From Pantoea sp. At-9b (GTDB taxonomy: Bacteria; Pseudomonadota; Gammaproteobacteria; Enterobacterales; Enterobacteriaceae), in the NCBI RefSeq assembly GCF_000175935.2, contig NC_014837.1:186001-250000 (forward strand): 64,000 nt of DNA, written 5' to 3'. A program made the position numbers and the translations under genes. Positions 1 to 9,475 of the stretch are shown here, one piece after another; within the stretch, counting starts at the first letter, position 1, and each line of letters begins with the position of its first letter. The notes beneath the pieces were generated by a model that was not told the DNA's origin, searched no databases, and saw only the letters and a program-made list of their open reading frames with translations.

Positions 1-1334
1 GCGTCAGCGCCAGCCCGCAGGATATCGGCGTGCTGACGCGTAAACTGTATGCGGCCTTTGAAGCGTTGCCGGGCAAGGTGACGCTGGTGAACCCGCAGAT
101 TTCGCCTGACCTGTCGGAAGAGAATCTGACCTTTATCCATGTCCCGGCAGGCCGCGCCAATCGCGCGGGCTGGTATCTGTATAACCAGTCGCCGGACATG
201 AGTTCCATCATCAGCCATCAGCCGCTGGAATATAACCGCTACCTGAACAAACTGGTGGCGTGGGCATGGTTTAACGGTTTACTGACCAGCAAAACGCGTC
301 TGCATATCAAAGGTAATGAATTCTGCGATCTGCCGCGTTTGCAGGAGCTGGTGAATGATGTCTCACATCATTTCCCGCTGCGCGTTCCCGCGCCGACGCC
401 AAAAGCGCTCTACAGCCCGTGTGAAATTCGTCACCTGGCGATTATCGTCAACCTCGAACACGATCCTACCTCAGCGTTTCGCAATCAGGTGGTGCATTTC
501 GACTTCCGTAAACTGGACGTGTTCAGCTTCGGTCAGCAGCAGCAATGCCTGATTGGCAGCATTGACCTGTTGTACCGCAACTCGTGGAATGAGGTACGTA
601 CTCTGCACTTCAGCGGCGAGCAGGCGATGATTGAAGCGCTGAAAACTATCCTCGGCAAAATGCATCAGGATGCCGCGCCGCCGGATACGGTGGAGGTGTT
701 CTGCTATAGCCAGCATTTGCGCGGCCTGATCCGTACCCGCGTGCAGCAACTGGTGTCGGAATGCATCGAACTGCGCCTGTCCAGTACGCGTCAGGAGCCG
801 GGTCGCTTTAAAGCCTTGCGCATGGCGGGCCAGACCTGGGGTCTGTTCTTTGAACGCATGAGCGTGTCGGTACAGAAACTGGAAAATGCGGTCGAGTTCT
901 ATGGCGCGATTTCCAACAACAAGTTGCATGGCCTGTCGATTAAAGTGGAGTCGAACCAGACGCCGCTGCCGCCGGTGGTTAACGGCTATGCCAGCGAAGG
1001 TATCATTCAGTTCTTCTTTGAAGACACCAATGATGATCGCGGCTTCAACATTTATATCCTCGACGAAACTAACCGTGTTGAGGTGTATCACCATTGCGAA
1101 GGCAGCAAAGAAGAATTGGTACGTGATGTCAGCCGTTTTTATTCGTCATCGCACGACCGTTTCACCTACGGCTCCAGCTTTATCAACTTCAATTTGCCGC
1201 AGTTTTACCAGATTGTGAATGCAGGCGATCGCTTCCAGGTGATCCCGTTCCGCAGCCAGACACTCACACAACTGTGTGCCACACAGCCTGACAACGACAA
1301 CGGCGATTTCCAGCCGCGCTATCAAATGCACTGA
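1..1334 (+). CDS. cyaA: Adenylate cyclase class I, C-terminal part
   Basis: Makes cyclic AMP from ATP; cAMP is the ligand of CRP. The reading frame is already open at base 3, so the gene is cut by the window edge and only the last 443 codons are present. Nearly every stretch aligns by eye with the C-terminal half of E. coli CyaA, for example [40 protein letters not shown] and [20 protein letters not shown]. This half is the regulatory region thought to sense the PTS glucose signal; the catalytic half lies outside the window. The last 25 or so residues diverge from E. coli, as is common. cyaY, which normally follows on the opposite strand, is missing; only about 120 bp separate cyaA from lptM. 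Confidence 0.97.
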   Translation, partial: VSASPQDIGVLTRKLYAAFEALPGKVTLVNPQISPDLSEENLTFIHVPAGRANRAGWYLYNQSPDMSSIISHQPLEYNRYLNKLVAWAWFNGLLTSKTRLHIKGNEFCDLPRLQELVNDVSHHFPLRVPAPTPKALYSPCEIRHLAIIVNLEHDPTSAFRNQVVHFDFRKLDVFSFGQQQQCLIGSIDLLYRNSWNEVRTLHFSGEQAMIEALKTILGKMHQDAAPPDTVEVFCYSQHLRGLIRTRVQQLVSECIELRLSSTRQEPGRFKALRMAGQTWGLFFERMSVSVQKLENAVEFYGAISNNKLHGLSIKVESNQTPLPPVVNGYASEGIIQFFFEDTNDDRGFNIYILDETNRVEVYHHCEGSKEELVRDVSRFYSSSHDRFTYGSSFINFNLPQFYQIVNAGDRFQVIPFRSQTLTQLCATQPDNDNGDFQPRYQMH

Positions 1335-1455
1335 TCCTGCCCGCCCTCGCGCGGCAGGTGTCAGACCTGTAACGCGTTTGCGGGTATTTCCTGTTGCTTT
1401 TACAACGTCAACTGCGATGATAAGCATCCAGGAAAGGACAGAAAGAGCAGACAGA

Positions 1456-1659
1456 ATGAGACAAATGATACGTCAGCTGGGAATGGCGCTGGCACTGGTC
1501 GGCTTAGCAGGCTGTGGCCTGAAAGGCCCGTTGTATTTTCCGCCTCCGGATCAACCGAAAAAAACCACCACCCAGCCCACTGAACAGCAGCAGCAAGCAG
1601 CGAAAAGTGCGGATGTGGATGGTTTAGTCACCGACAAACAAGGCATGCAGGGGAATTAA
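1456..1659 (+). CDS. lptM: LPS assembly lipoprotein LptM (YifL)
   Basis: Small outer-membrane lipoprotein of 67 residues that assists maturation of the LptD/LptE LPS translocon in E. coli. The start at 1456 gives a lipoprotein signal: a basic N-terminus (MRQMIRQ), a short hydrophobic stretch and the lipobox LAGC at residues 17-20. It is followed by GLKGPLYFPPP, the most conserved stretch of the family, and a Gln/Thr-rich tail. The length equals that of E. coli YifL. An in-frame upstream ATG at 1276 would bury the signal peptide and overlap cyaA, so it is rejected. AGGAAAGGA lies upstream. It is followed closely by dapF, as in other enterics. Confidence 0.93.
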   Translation: MRQMIRQLGMALALVGLAGCGLKGPLYFPPPDQPKKTTTQPTEQQQQAAKSADVDGLVTDKQGMQGN

Positions 1660-1689
1660 TCTCCCATGAGTAATCCGGCGGAGCAGAAA

Positions 1690-2514
1690 ATGCAGTTCTC
1701 GAAAATGCACGGTCTCGGCAACGACTTTATGGTTGTGGACGCCGTGACGCAAAACGTCTTTTTTTCGCCGGAGCTGATTCGCCGTCTGGCGGATCGCCAT
1801 CTGGGGATCGGTTTCGATCAGTTACTGATCGTCGAGCCACCTTACGATCCGGATCTTGATTTCCACTATCGAATTTTCAACGCTGACGGCAGTGAAGTGG
1901 CACAGTGCGGTAACGGCGCACGCTGCTTTGCCCGTTTTGTGCGCCTGAAAGGGTTGACCAACAAAAGCGATATCCGCGTCAGTACGCAAACTGGCCGGAT
2001 GGTGCTGAGTGTCACCAATGACGAGTTGGTACGCGTCAATATGGGTGAGCCAAACTTCGAACCCCAGCATGTGCCGTTCCGCGCTAACAAAGCCGAGAAT
2101 TTGTATCTGCTGCGCGTGGCCGAGCAGACGGTGATGTTTGGTGCCGTGTCGATGGGCAACCCGCATTGCGTGATCCAGGTTGAGAACGTGAAAACCGCGC
2201 CTGTGGAAACGCTTGGCCCGGTACTGGAAAGCCATGAACGTTTTCCGGAGCGCGTGAACGTTGGCTTTATGGAAGTGGTCAATCCAGAACACATTCGTCT
2301 GCGCGTTTATGAACGCGGCGCGGGTGAAACCCAGGCTTGCGGCAGTGGCGCTTGTGCCGCTGTTGCCTGCGGTATTCAGCAGGGCATTCTGGCGGAAAAA
2401 GTCCGCGTTGATCTGCCCGGCGGAACGCTGCATATTGCCTGGAAAGGGGCCGGTCAGCCGCTGTTTATGACCGGGCCAGCCACACACGTCTACGATGGGT
2501 TTATTCATCTATGA
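1690..2514 (+). CDS. dapF: Diaminopimelate epimerase
   Basis: Converts LL-diaminopimelate to the meso form, the precursor of lysine and of the peptidoglycan cross-link. The two catalytic cysteines are present: Cys73 in CGNGARC and Cys217 in [10 protein letters not shown] start at 1690, which gives 274 residues, exactly the E. coli length, beginning [13 protein letters not shown], with GGAG about six bases upstream. An in-frame ATG at 1666 would add eight residues (MSNPAEQK) not seen in the family. The stop overlaps the yigA start by four bases, so the two are translationally coupled in a dapF-yigA-xerC-yigB-uvrD run. Confidence 0.97.
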   Translation: MQFSKMHGLGNDFMVVDAVTQNVFFSPELIRRLADRHLGIGFDQLLIVEPPYDPDLDFHYRIFNADGSEVAQCGNGARCFARFVRLKGLTNKSDIRVSTQTGRMVLSVTNDELVRVNMGEPNFEPQHVPFRANKAENLYLLRVAEQTVMFGAVSMGNPHCVIQVENVKTAPVETLGPVLESHERFPERVNVGFMEVVNPEHIRLRVYERGAGETQACGSGACAAVACGIQQGILAEKVRVDLPGGTLHIAWKGAGQPLFMTGPATHVYDGFIHL

Positions 2515-3215
2515 AAAATGTCGAAGAGCAGACCGACAGCGCGGTGCTGCTGGACGATCAGGCGGTCAGCGCATATCTGCGTCAGAACCCCGATTTCTTT
2601 ATTCGCAATGCGCGCCAGGTTGAACAGATGATGGTGCCGCATCCGGTACGCGGCAGCGTGTCGCTGGTGGAGTGGCATATGGCGCGGCAACGCAACCATA
2701 TCCAGCAGCTGGAAGAGGAGATCACCCTGTTGATGGAGCAGGCAACCGCCAACCATCAGCTGTTTGATCGCCTGCTGTCGTTACAGGGGCATCTCGCCAC
2801 CGCAGACAGCCTGCAAGATATGCTGACGCGCCTGCATCGCTGGGCACGTGAGTTGGGCCTTGCCGGTGCCAATGTGCGGTTGTTCAGTGATAAATGGCAC
2901 ATCGGTGCGCCGTCCGATTTCACCCAACTGGGCTTGTCGCGTCAGGCGTTTGAACCGCTGCGCATTCAGCGCTTCGGTGATGAACACCATTATCTTGGTC
3001 ACCTCAATGGTCCTGAATTGCTGTTGCTGCTGCCGCAGGCGAAAGCCATCGGTTCAGTCGCGATGTCACTGATGGGCGATCGAGGTGAGCTGGGGGTATT
3101 GATCTTCAGCAGCCGTGACAACCAGCATTACCAGGCCGGTATGGGAACGCTGTTGCTGCAACATCTGGCGCTGATGCTGCCGGAATTGCTGTCGCGCTGG
3201 GTCGAACGTGCATGA
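2511..3215 (+). CDS. yigA: DUF484 (GAF-like) protein YigA
   Basis: Protein of 234 residues from the DUF484 family, predicted to have a GAF-like fold; no biochemical role is established. The N-terminal third ([20 protein letters not shown], then a likely coiled coil around residues 60-90) and the central LxDMLxRLHxWARELGL region are typical. It sits between dapF and xerC with four-base overlaps on both sides (ATGA), a position kept across gamma-proteobacteria. It is therefore co-translated with the recombinase gene, though no functional link is proven. Confidence 0.92.
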   Translation: MKNVEEQTDSAVLLDDQAVSAYLRQNPDFFIRNARQVEQMMVPHPVRGSVSLVEWHMARQRNHIQQLEEEITLLMEQATANHQLFDRLLSLQGHLATADSLQDMLTRLHRWARELGLAGANVRLFSDKWHIGAPSDFTQLGLSRQAFEPLRIQRFGDEHHYLGHLNGPELLLLLPQAKAIGSVAMSLMGDRGELGVLIFSSRDNQHYQAGMGTLLLQHLALMLPELLSRWVERA

Positions 3216-4120
3216 GCAGCGACAGCCCGCTGCTCCCCGCCGTTGAGGGCTTCCTGCGTTACCTGAAAGTCGAACGCCAGCTCAGCCCGTTGACGCAACA
3301 GAACTATGCACGTCAACTGCAGGCCATCATCACGATGGCTGATGAGATGAAAATCACCGCCTGGACTCAGCTGGAACCGGCGCAGGTACGCAATATCGCC
3401 GCGCGCAGTCGCCGCGCGGGTTTAGGGGCCAGCAGCCTGGCGTTGCGCTTGTCGGCGCTGCGCAGTTTTCTTGATTGGCAGGTAAGCCAGGACATGCTGA
3501 GCGGTAATCCGGCCAAGGGTATTGCTACGCCACGTAATGCGCGGCATCTGCCGAAAAATATGGATGTCGACGAGGTCAACCAGCTGCTGGAAATTGACCT
3601 CAACGATCCGCTGGCGGTGCGCGATCGCGCCATGCTGGAGACCATGTATGGTGGCGGGTTACGTTTGTCGGAGCTGGTGAATATGGATCTCCGCCATCTT
3701 GATCTGGAAGCCGGTGAAGTTTGGGTACTGGGTAAAGGCAGCAAAGAACGCCGCGTGCCGATTGGCGGTACTGCCGTCACCTGGTTACAGCACTGGTTGC
3801 CGCTGCGCGCCAGCTTTGCCCCCCAGGATGATGCGGTGTTTGTTTCCAGCCGTGGCAGTCGCATTTCGGCGCGCAACGTGCAAAAACGCTTTGCCGAATG
3901 GGGTATCAAACAAGGCGTTGCCAGCCATATCCATCCACATAAGCTGCGTCACTCTTTTGCCACACATTTGCTGGAATCGAGTGGCGATTTGCGCGCGGTG
4001 CAGGAGTTGCTCGGGCACGCCAATCTCTCGACCACGCAAATCTATACCCATCTTGATTTCCAGCATCTGGCCTCGGTGTACGATTCCGCACATCCGCGCG
4101 CCAAACGAGGAAAGTCGTAA
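3212..4120 (+). CDS. xerC: Site-specific tyrosine recombinase XerC
   Basis: With XerD it resolves chromosome dimers at dif during division. The 302 residues have an N-terminal SAM-like core-binding domain (about 5-95) and a C-terminal catalytic domain. All catalytic residues are visible: Arg151 (GLRLSE), Lys175 ([10 protein letters not shown]), His243 and Arg246 ([12 protein letters not shown]), His269 ([11 protein letters not shown]) and the nucleophile Tyr278 (IYTHL). The numbering is three higher than in E. coli because the N-terminus is slightly longer. The start overlaps the yigA stop by four bases and the stop overlaps the yigB start by one base. Confidence 0.98.
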   Translation: MSSDSPLLPAVEGFLRYLKVERQLSPLTQQNYARQLQAIITMADEMKITAWTQLEPAQVRNIAARSRRAGLGASSLALRLSALRSFLDWQVSQDMLSGNPAKGIATPRNARHLPKNMDVDEVNQLLEIDLNDPLAVRDRAMLETMYGGGLRLSELVNMDLRHLDLEAGEVWVLGKGSKERRVPIGGTAVTWLQHWLPLRASFAPQDDAVFVSSRGSRISARNVQKRFAEWGIKQGVASHIHPHKLRHSFATHLLESSGDLRAVQELLGHANLSTTQIYTHLDFQHLASVYDSAHPRAKRGKS

Positions 4121-4836
4121 TGAAGTTTTATCGTCCACTGCGTCCGATCAAAGCGATCACCTTTGATCTCGACGACACCTTGTATGACAACCACCCGGTG
4201 ATCCGCAAAACCACAGCGGAGTCCCATGCTGCGTTACAGGCTTATCATCCGGCGTTGTGTGATTTCACCCCGGCAGACTATCAGGCGCTGCGTGATGAAT
4301 TGCTGGTACGCGAGCCGGAGATTTATCACGACGTGTCCGAGTGGCGTCGTCGCTCGGTTGAGCTGGCGCTGATCAATGTCGGCTTATCCGCGGCGGAAGC
4401 CACCGCCGGTGCCAGTGAGGTGATGAGCGTGTTTCATCGCTGGCGTAGCGAAGTGGACATGCCGGAAGAAACCCATGCGACACTGACCGCGCTGGGGAAC
4501 AAAGTCCCGCTGGTGGCGATCACCAACGGCAATGCCAATCCTGAGAAACTCGGACTTTCCTGCTATTTTGAGTTTGCGCTGCGCGCCGGACCGCATGGTC
4601 GTGCTAAGCCGTGGCAGGATATGTATCAGCTGGCATCTGAACGTTTAGGTATCGCCCCGGAACACATTCTGCACGTAGGCGATGATCTCACCACTGATGT
4701 CGCCGGTTCACTGCGTGCCGGGATGCAGGCATGCTGGATTAACCTGCGCAACGGCAACCTGATGCACATCGATGATGCGCGCCTGCTGCCGCACGTTGAA
4801 ATTTCGCGGTTGGCATCACTGACCTCGCTGCTATAA
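4120..4836 (+). CDS. yigB: HAD-family FMN phosphatase YigB
   Basis: Haloacid dehalogenase-like hydrolase of 238 residues. In E. coli YigB dephosphorylates 5-amino-6-ribitylamino-uracil phosphate and FMN, linking it to riboflavin metabolism. Motif [11 protein letters not shown] carries the nucleophile Asp16 and Asp18; motif II is AITNGNAN; the Lys of motif III is in [10 protein letters not shown]; motif IV is [12 protein letters not shown]. The stop and start overlap as TAATG with xerC. The last codons of this gene contain the uvrD promoter. Confidence 0.95.
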   Translation: MKFYRPLRPIKAITFDLDDTLYDNHPVIRKTTAESHAALQAYHPALCDFTPADYQALRDELLVREPEIYHDVSEWRRRSVELALINVGLSAAEATAGASEVMSVFHRWRSEVDMPEETHATLTALGNKVPLVAITNGNANPEKLGLSCYFEFALRAGPHGRAKPWQDMYQLASERLGIAPEHILHVGDDLTTDVAGSLRAGMQACWINLRNGNLMHIDDARLLPHVEISRLASLTSLL

Positions 4837-4837
4837 T
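4810..4837 (+). promoter_or_regulatory. uvrD promoter
   Basis: TTGGCA (4810-4815), a 16-bp spacer and a consensus TATAAT (4832-4837). It lies inside the last codons and stop of yigB. The E. coli uvrD promoter, as I remember it, has the same TTGGCA and TATAAT boxes in the same place. Confidence 0.85.
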
Positions 4838-4839
4838 GG

Positions 4840-4855
4840 CTGTATATTTATCCAT
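4840..4855 (+). promoter_or_regulatory. LexA (SOS) box of uvrD
   Basis: CTGTATATTTATCCAT fits the LexA pattern CTG-N10-CAG with an AT-rich core and one mismatch in the last base. It starts three bases after the -10 box, over the expected start of transcription, so LexA binding would block uvrD. A run of seven T follows at 4872-4878, but I see no convincing hairpin before it. Confidence 0.75.
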
Positions 4856-4889
4856 ATATTGGATGACCCTCTTTTTTTAAACGGTGCTT

Positions 4890-7052
4890 ATGGACGTTTC
4901 TGATCTGCTTAACGGCTTAAATGACAAACAGCGCGAGGCGGTCGCCGCACCGCGCAGCAACCTGCTGGTGCTGGCCGGAGCAGGCAGTGGCAAAACCCGT
5001 GTGCTGGTGCATCGCATTGCCTGGCTGCTGTCGGTGGAGAATTGCTCGCCTTATTCGATTATGGCGGTGACCTTCACCAACAAAGCGGCGGCGGAGATGC
5101 GTCATCGTATCGATCAATTGATCGGCACCAGCCAGGGTGGCATGTGGATCGGGACGTTCCATGGCCTGGCGCACCGCTTATTACGCGCCCACCATCTTGA
5201 TGCCGGGCTGCCGCAGGATTTCCAGATCCTCGACAGCGAAGATCAATTGCGCCTGCTGAAGCGACTGATCAAAGCGATGAACCTTGATGAGAAACAATGG
5301 CCTGCGCGTCAGGGCATGTGGTACATCAACGGCAAGAAAGACGAAGGTCTGCGTCCTAAACATATCGAAAGCTATGGCAACCCGGTGGAACAAACCTGGC
5401 TGCGCATTTATCAGGCGTATCAGGAAGCCTGCGATCGCGCCGGCCTGGTGGATTTTGCCGAGCTGCTGCTGCGTGCCCACGAACTGTGGCTGAATAAACC
5501 GCATATCCTCAATCACTATCGCGAACGTTTCAGCAACGTGCTGGTGGACGAATTTCAGGACACCAACAACATCCAGTACGCATGGATTCGTATGCTGGCA
5601 GGTGATACCGGGCGAGTGATCATCGTGGGCGATGACGACCAGTCGATCTACGGCTGGCGTGGTGCGCAGGTGGAAAATATCCAGCGCTTTTTGCAGGATT
5701 TCCCCGGGGCGGAAACCATCCGCCTGGAACAAAACTACCGTTCCACCAATAACATCCTGAAAGCGGCGAACGCCCTGATTGCCAACAACAATGGTCGCCT
5801 CGGTAAAGAGTTGTGGACCGATGGCAGCGATGGCGAACCGATCTCCCTGTACTGCGCCTTTAACGAGCTGGACGAAGCGCGCTTCGTGGTAAACCGCATC
5901 AAAGCCTGGCATGAGAACGGTAATGCGCTGGCGGACTGCGCGATTCTGTATCGCAGCAACGCCCAATCGCGTGTGCTGGAAGAGGCGCTGCTCCAGGGCA
6001 GCATGCCGTACCGCATCTATGGTGGCATGCGCTTCTTCGAACGTCAGGAAATCAAAGATGCACTGGCGTATCTGCGTCTGATGGCGAACCGCAACGATGA
6101 TGCGGCGTTTGAACGCGTGGTGAATACCCCGGTGCGCGGCGTGGGCGATCGTACCCTTGACGTGGTGCGTCAGACGGCGCGTGAACAGCAACTGACCTTG
6201 TGGCAGGCGACGCGTGAACTGCTGCAAAACCGGGTGCTGGCGGGGCGTGCCGCGTCGGCGCTGCAACGTTTCTGCGAATTGGTCGATTCACTGGCCAGTG
6301 AAACCGCCGAGCTGCCGTTGCACGTGCAAACCGACCGGGTGATCAAGGATTCCGGGTTGTGGCTGATGTACGAGCAGGAGAAGGGCGAAAAAGGCCAGGC
6401 GCGTATTGAAAACCTTGAGGAACTGGTAACGGCAACGCGCCAGTTCAGCTACCAGGATGAAGACGAAGATTTGATGCCGTTGCAGGCCTTTCTCTCCCAT
6501 GCGGCACTGGAAGCGGGTGAAGGCCAGGCGGATAAATGGCAGGATGCAGTGCAATTGATGACGCTGCACTCGGCGAAAGGTCTGGAGTTTAGTCAGGTGT
6601 TTATCGTCGGGATGGAAGAAGGCATGTTCCCGAGCCAGATGTCACTCGACGAAGGTGGACGCCTCGAAGAGGAGCGTCGTCTGGCGTATGTGGGTGTGAC
6701 GCGGGCGATGGAAAAACTGACGCTGACCTATGCCGAAACCCGCCGTCTTTATGGTAAGGAAGTGTATCACCGGCCATCCCGTTTTATTGGTGAGCTGCCG
6801 GAAGATTGCGTGGAAGAAGTGCGTTTGCGTGCCAGCGTGAGTCGGCCGGTGAGCCATCAGCGCATGGGGACGCCGATCGCACAAAACGACAGCGGCTTCG
6901 CGCTGGGTCAACGTGTACGCCATGCCAAATTCGGCGAAGGTACCATTATCAACCTCGAAGGCAGCGGCGAACACAGCCGTTTGCAGGTGGCTTTTCAGGG
7001 GCAGGGCATCAAATGGCTGGTCGCCGCCTATGCCCGCCTGGAAACGGTGTAG
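4890..7052 (+). CDS. uvrD: DNA helicase II UvrD
   Basis: Superfamily 1A 3'-5' helicase that releases UvrC and the excised oligonucleotide in nucleotide excision repair and unwinds DNA in mismatch repair. The 720 residues equal the E. coli length when started at 4890 (MDVSDLLNGLNDKQREAV); a GTG two codons upstream would give MLMDV. Visible motifs: Walker A GAGSGKT, Ia TFTNKAA, II DEFQDTNN, III GDDDQSIYGWRG, IV EQNYRS, V TLHSAKGLEF and VI VGVTRA. The C-terminal Tudor-like domain that binds RNA polymerase (about 660-720, ending LVAAYARLETV) is intact. It has its own SOS-controlled promoter. Confidence 0.98.
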   Translation: MDVSDLLNGLNDKQREAVAAPRSNLLVLAGAGSGKTRVLVHRIAWLLSVENCSPYSIMAVTFTNKAAAEMRHRIDQLIGTSQGGMWIGTFHGLAHRLLRAHHLDAGLPQDFQILDSEDQLRLLKRLIKAMNLDEKQWPARQGMWYINGKKDEGLRPKHIESYGNPVEQTWLRIYQAYQEACDRAGLVDFAELLLRAHELWLNKPHILNHYRERFSNVLVDEFQDTNNIQYAWIRMLAGDTGRVIIVGDDDQSIYGWRGAQVENIQRFLQDFPGAETIRLEQNYRSTNNILKAANALIANNNGRLGKELWTDGSDGEPISLYCAFNELDEARFVVNRIKAWHENGNALADCAILYRSNAQSRVLEEALLQGSMPYRIYGGMRFFERQEIKDALAYLRLMANRNDDAAFERVVNTPVRGVGDRTLDVVRQTAREQQLTLWQATRELLQNRVLAGRAASALQRFCELVDSLASETAELPLHVQTDRVIKDSGLWLMYEQEKGEKGQARIENLEELVTATRQFSYQDEDEDLMPLQAFLSHAALEAGEGQADKWQDAVQLMTLHSAKGLEFSQVFIVGMEEGMFPSQMSLDEGGRLEEERRLAYVGVTRAMEKLTLTYAETRRLYGKEVYHRPSRFIGELPEDCVEEVRLRASVSRPVSHQRMGTPIAQNDSGFALGQRVRHAKFGEGTIINLEGSGEHSRLQVAFQGQGIKWLVAAYARLETV

Positions 7053-7067
7053 CACGGTTGCGCTGCC

Positions 7068-7096
7068 TTGACGACTTTTTCGTCTCAGCGTAACAT
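7068..7096 (+). promoter_or_regulatory. corA promoter candidate
   Basis: TTGACG (7068-7073), 17-bp spacer and TAACAT (7091-7096), just after the uvrD stop. Transcription from about 7103 would give a leader of about 260 nt before corA. Inferred from box match and spacing. Confidence 0.6.
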
Positions 7097-7127
7097 GCGC
7101 CCACTATTATCATGAGAGGACAACGCC

Positions 7128-7184
7128 TTGGACACGCCCAGTCGATGCTGGCTCAACCCCCTGGTTCACAGGAATAACATCTAA
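7128..7184 (+). CDS. Putative corA leader peptide (CorL-like)
   Basis: Short open frame of 18 codons, MDTPSRCWLNPLVHRNNI, starting with TTG. A good ribosome binding site (AGGA at 7117-7120) ends seven bases before the TTG. An alternative ATG at 7112 in another frame gives 21 codons but has no Shine-Dalgarno sequence. In Salmonella the corA leader encodes a short peptide, CorL, whose translation sets Rho-dependent termination in the leader; position and size here suggest the same job. The stop codon (7182-7184) lies inside the left arm of a perfect hairpin. That it is translated is an inference. Confidence 0.5.
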   Translation: MDTPSRCWLNPLVHRNNI

Positions 7185-7210
7185 GGCTACCTCTTAGCTG
7201 GTAGCCTTAG
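7181..7210 (+). promoter_or_regulatory. corA leader hairpin
   Basis: CTAAGGCTAC (7181-7190) and GTAGCCTTAG (7201-7210) are perfect 10-bp inverted arms around a 10-nt loop. No T-run follows, so it is not an intrinsic terminator. The left arm contains the leader-peptide stop codon, so a ribosome finishing that ORF would melt the stem. This fits a translation-coupled switch. The rest of 7053-7366 holds the promoter and leader; I see no other gene there. Confidence 0.7.
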
Positions 7211-7366
7211 CGGTTATCAGCGACCTCCCTTTTCCCGTCGCATGAGTCAGCACTGATTATACCCCTGGAACGAAAGTTTCGGTGTTCAGGCTTTGCCGTG
7301 CCCGTTCTGCGTAAACGCAACGGTTCACCGCCTTGTCCCATTAAGTCTGCAATGGGGAGTATTGCT

Positions 7367-8320
7367 ATGCTGAGCGCATTTAAACTGGATCGCAGCCGCC
7401 TGACGCGTCTCGAACTGGAAGACCATAACGACAAACTCAACGCGTCCGTGTGGGTAGACCTGATCGAGCCGGATGAAGGCGAGCGCGACCGGGTACAAAG
7501 CGAGCTGGGTCAAAGCCTGGCGACACGCCCGGAACTGGAAGACATCGAAGCGTCGGCGCGTTTCTTTGAAGACGAAGATGGTCTGCATATCCACTCATTC
7601 TTCTTTTATGAAGATGCGGAAGATCACGCCGGTAACTCGACCGTGGCGTTTACCATCCGTGAAGACCGCCTGTATACCCTGCGTGAGCGTGAATTACCGG
7701 CGTTTCGTCTCTACCGTATGCGCGCCCGTAACCAAACGCTGATTGATGGTAATGCGTTTGAACTGTTGCTCGACCTGTTTGAAACCAAAATCGAACAGCT
7801 GGCGGATGAGATCGAAAACATCTACAGCGCGCTGGAAAAACTGAGCCGTGTGATCATGGAAGGGCAGCAGGGCGAAGAGTACGACGAAGCTTTGTCGCGC
7901 CTGGCGGAACTGGAAGATATCGGCTGGAAAGTCCGTCTGTGTCTGATGGATACCCAGCGCGCGCTGAACTTCCTGGTGCGTAAAGCGCGTTTACCGGCGA
8001 ATCAGCTGGAACAGGCGCGTGAGATCCTGCGCGATATCGAATCTCTGCTGCCGCACAATGAATCGTTGTTCCAGAAGGTGAACTTCCTGATGCAGGCGGC
8101 GATGGGCTTTATCAACATCGAGCAGAACCGCATCATCAAGATCTTCTCGGTGGTCTCGGTGGTGTTCCTGCCACCGACGCTGGTGGCCTCCAGCTACGGG
8201 ATGAACTTCGAGTTTATGCCGGAACTGAAGTGGAGCTTCGGCTATCCGGCCGCGATTGGACTGATGATCCTCGCCGGTCTGGCACCCTATCTCTACTTCA
8301 AACGTAAAAACTGGTTGTAA
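7367..8320 (+). CDS. corA: Magnesium/cobalt/nickel channel CorA
   Basis: Constitutive inner-membrane Mg2+ channel, a homopentamer. The 317 residues have a large acidic cytoplasmic domain (about 1-255) and two C-terminal membrane helices. The family signature GMN is in [11 protein letters not shown], the periplasmic loop between them, and the protein ends KRKNWL as in E. coli. I start at ATG 7367 ([16 protein letters not shown]), which has GGGGAG eight bases upstream and matches the family N-terminus. An in-frame alternative at 7298 would read into the leader. The N-terminal 30 residues differ more from E. coli than the rest. Followed by its own terminator. Confidence 0.97.
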   Translation: MLSAFKLDRSRLTRLELEDHNDKLNASVWVDLIEPDEGERDRVQSELGQSLATRPELEDIEASARFFEDEDGLHIHSFFFYEDAEDHAGNSTVAFTIREDRLYTLRERELPAFRLYRMRARNQTLIDGNAFELLLDLFETKIEQLADEIENIYSALEKLSRVIMEGQQGEEYDEALSRLAELEDIGWKVRLCLMDTQRALNFLVRKARLPANQLEQAREILRDIESLLPHNESLFQKVNFLMQAAMGFINIEQNRIIKIFSVVSVVFLPPTLVASSYGMNFEFMPELKWSFGYPAAIGLMILAGLAPYLYFKRKNWL

Positions 8321-8327
8321 CGATTCA

Positions 8328-8351
8328 GGGCCGTCTATACGGCCCGATTTT
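8328..8351 (+). terminator. corA terminator
   Basis: GGGCCGT (8328-8334), loop CTAT and ACGGCCC (8339-8345), then GATTTTC. A short stem with a modest T-run. Confidence 0.65.
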
Positions 8352-8422
8352 CTGGCTATACATCACAATTCTGCGTAACCTGTTGCCTCCAGCTGATTAA
8401 CTAACTCGTTGCATCCCACCTT

Positions 8423-9475
8423 ATGGCACGTCTCTCTTTGCGACAGCAGTGGACCATTCTGCTGATTGCTTCACTGATTCTGGGGATTATCTTCCAGTTG
8501 TTTCACCTGCCTGCGGCGCTGTTGCTCGGCCCGATGATTGTTGGCACCGTCATGGGACTCTCTGGCGCGTCGGTACGCATCGATAAACGTTTTTTTGTGC
8601 TGGCGCAGGCGGTTTTGGGCTGCATGATCGGACAAACCCTGTCACCCGCGATATTGCCACCACTGCTCCAGGATTGGCCGGTGGTGCTGGCGGTACTGGC
8701 ACTGACGCTGGCGGCCAGCGGGTTGTCTGGCTTCCTGCTGGTGCGTTTCAGTAATCTGCCCGGGCCGACCGGGGCCTGGGGATCGTCCCCGGGAGGGGCG
8801 TCGGCGATGGTGGCGATGGCTGGCGATTTTGGCGCTGACGTGCGATTGGTGGCGTTTATGCAGTATCTGCGCGTGCTGTTTGTCGCTACGGCGGCGGCGG
8901 TGGTGGCGCGTATCGGCCTGGGGAGCAGCGGCGGTAACGCCGACTTAGTGTGGTTTCCTGCGCTGAACAGCAGCTTTCTCCTGACACTGGTGGTGATGGT
9001 GGTGGGGGCTTGGCTGGGGCAGAAACTGCGGATTCCATCGGGTGCGTTGCTGTTACCGGCGCTGATCGGCGCGACGTTGCAGGGAACCGGCGTGGCGACG
9101 TTGCAGGTGCCGGAATGGTTGCTGGCGCTGGCTTATGCGCTGATTGGCTGGAGTGTCGGGCTGCGTTTTACCCGCCCCATTTTCCTGCTGGCGTTACGTA
9201 CCTTGCCGCAAATGGTGGTGTCGATTATTGGTCTGATGATGCTGTGTGGTGGGTTGGCGTGGATGTTGACGCGGGTACTGCATGTTGATCTGATGACGGC
9301 CTATCTGGCGACCAGCCCGGGTGGGCTGGATACGGTGGCGATCATTGCCGCAGGCAGCCGGGTCGATATTGCATTTGTGATGGCGTTGCAGACCTTACGT
9401 CTGTTCACCATTCTGCTTACCGGCCCGGCGTTGGCGCGTTTTATCTCACGCTATGCGCACGCGCGTGCGAGCTGA
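8423..9475 (+). CDS. AbrB/AmoA-family membrane protein
   Basis: Hydrophobic protein of 350 residues with about ten predicted membrane segments. The repeated GALLLPALIGA/ALLLGPMIVG pattern and the glycine-rich motifs TGAWGSSPGGASAMVAMAGD (about 113-132) and YLATSPGGLDTVAIIAAGSR (near 293-312) mark the AbrB/AmoA family (Pfam AbrB, the family of E. coli YbgN). Members are named putative transporters or ammonia monooxygenase-like proteins; the function is not settled. It occupies the place where E. coli has yigE-yigF-yigG. The last 30 bases overlap the end of rarD on the other strand. Confidence 0.8.
   Translation: MARLSLRQQWTILLIASLILGIIFQLFHLPAALLLGPMIVGTVMGLSGASVRIDKRFFVLAQAVLGCMIGQTLSPAILPPLLQDWPVVLAVLALTLAASGLSGFLLVRFSNLPGPTGAWGSSPGGASAMVAMAGDFGADVRLVAFMQYLRVLFVATAAAVVARIGLGSSGGNADLVWFPALNSSFLLTLVVMVVGAWLGQKLRIPSGALLLPALIGATLQGTGVATLQVPEWLLALAYALIGWSVGLRFTRPIFLLALRTLPQMVVSIIGLMMLCGGLAWMLTRVLHVDLMTAYLATSPGGLDTVAIIAAGSRVDIAFVMALQTLRLFTILLTGPALARFISRYAHARAS

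Noticed and set aside
1336..1358. Hairpin CCTGCC...GGCAGG after cyaA as a terminator
   Set aside because: Only a six-base stem with a large loop and no T-run; too weak to call.
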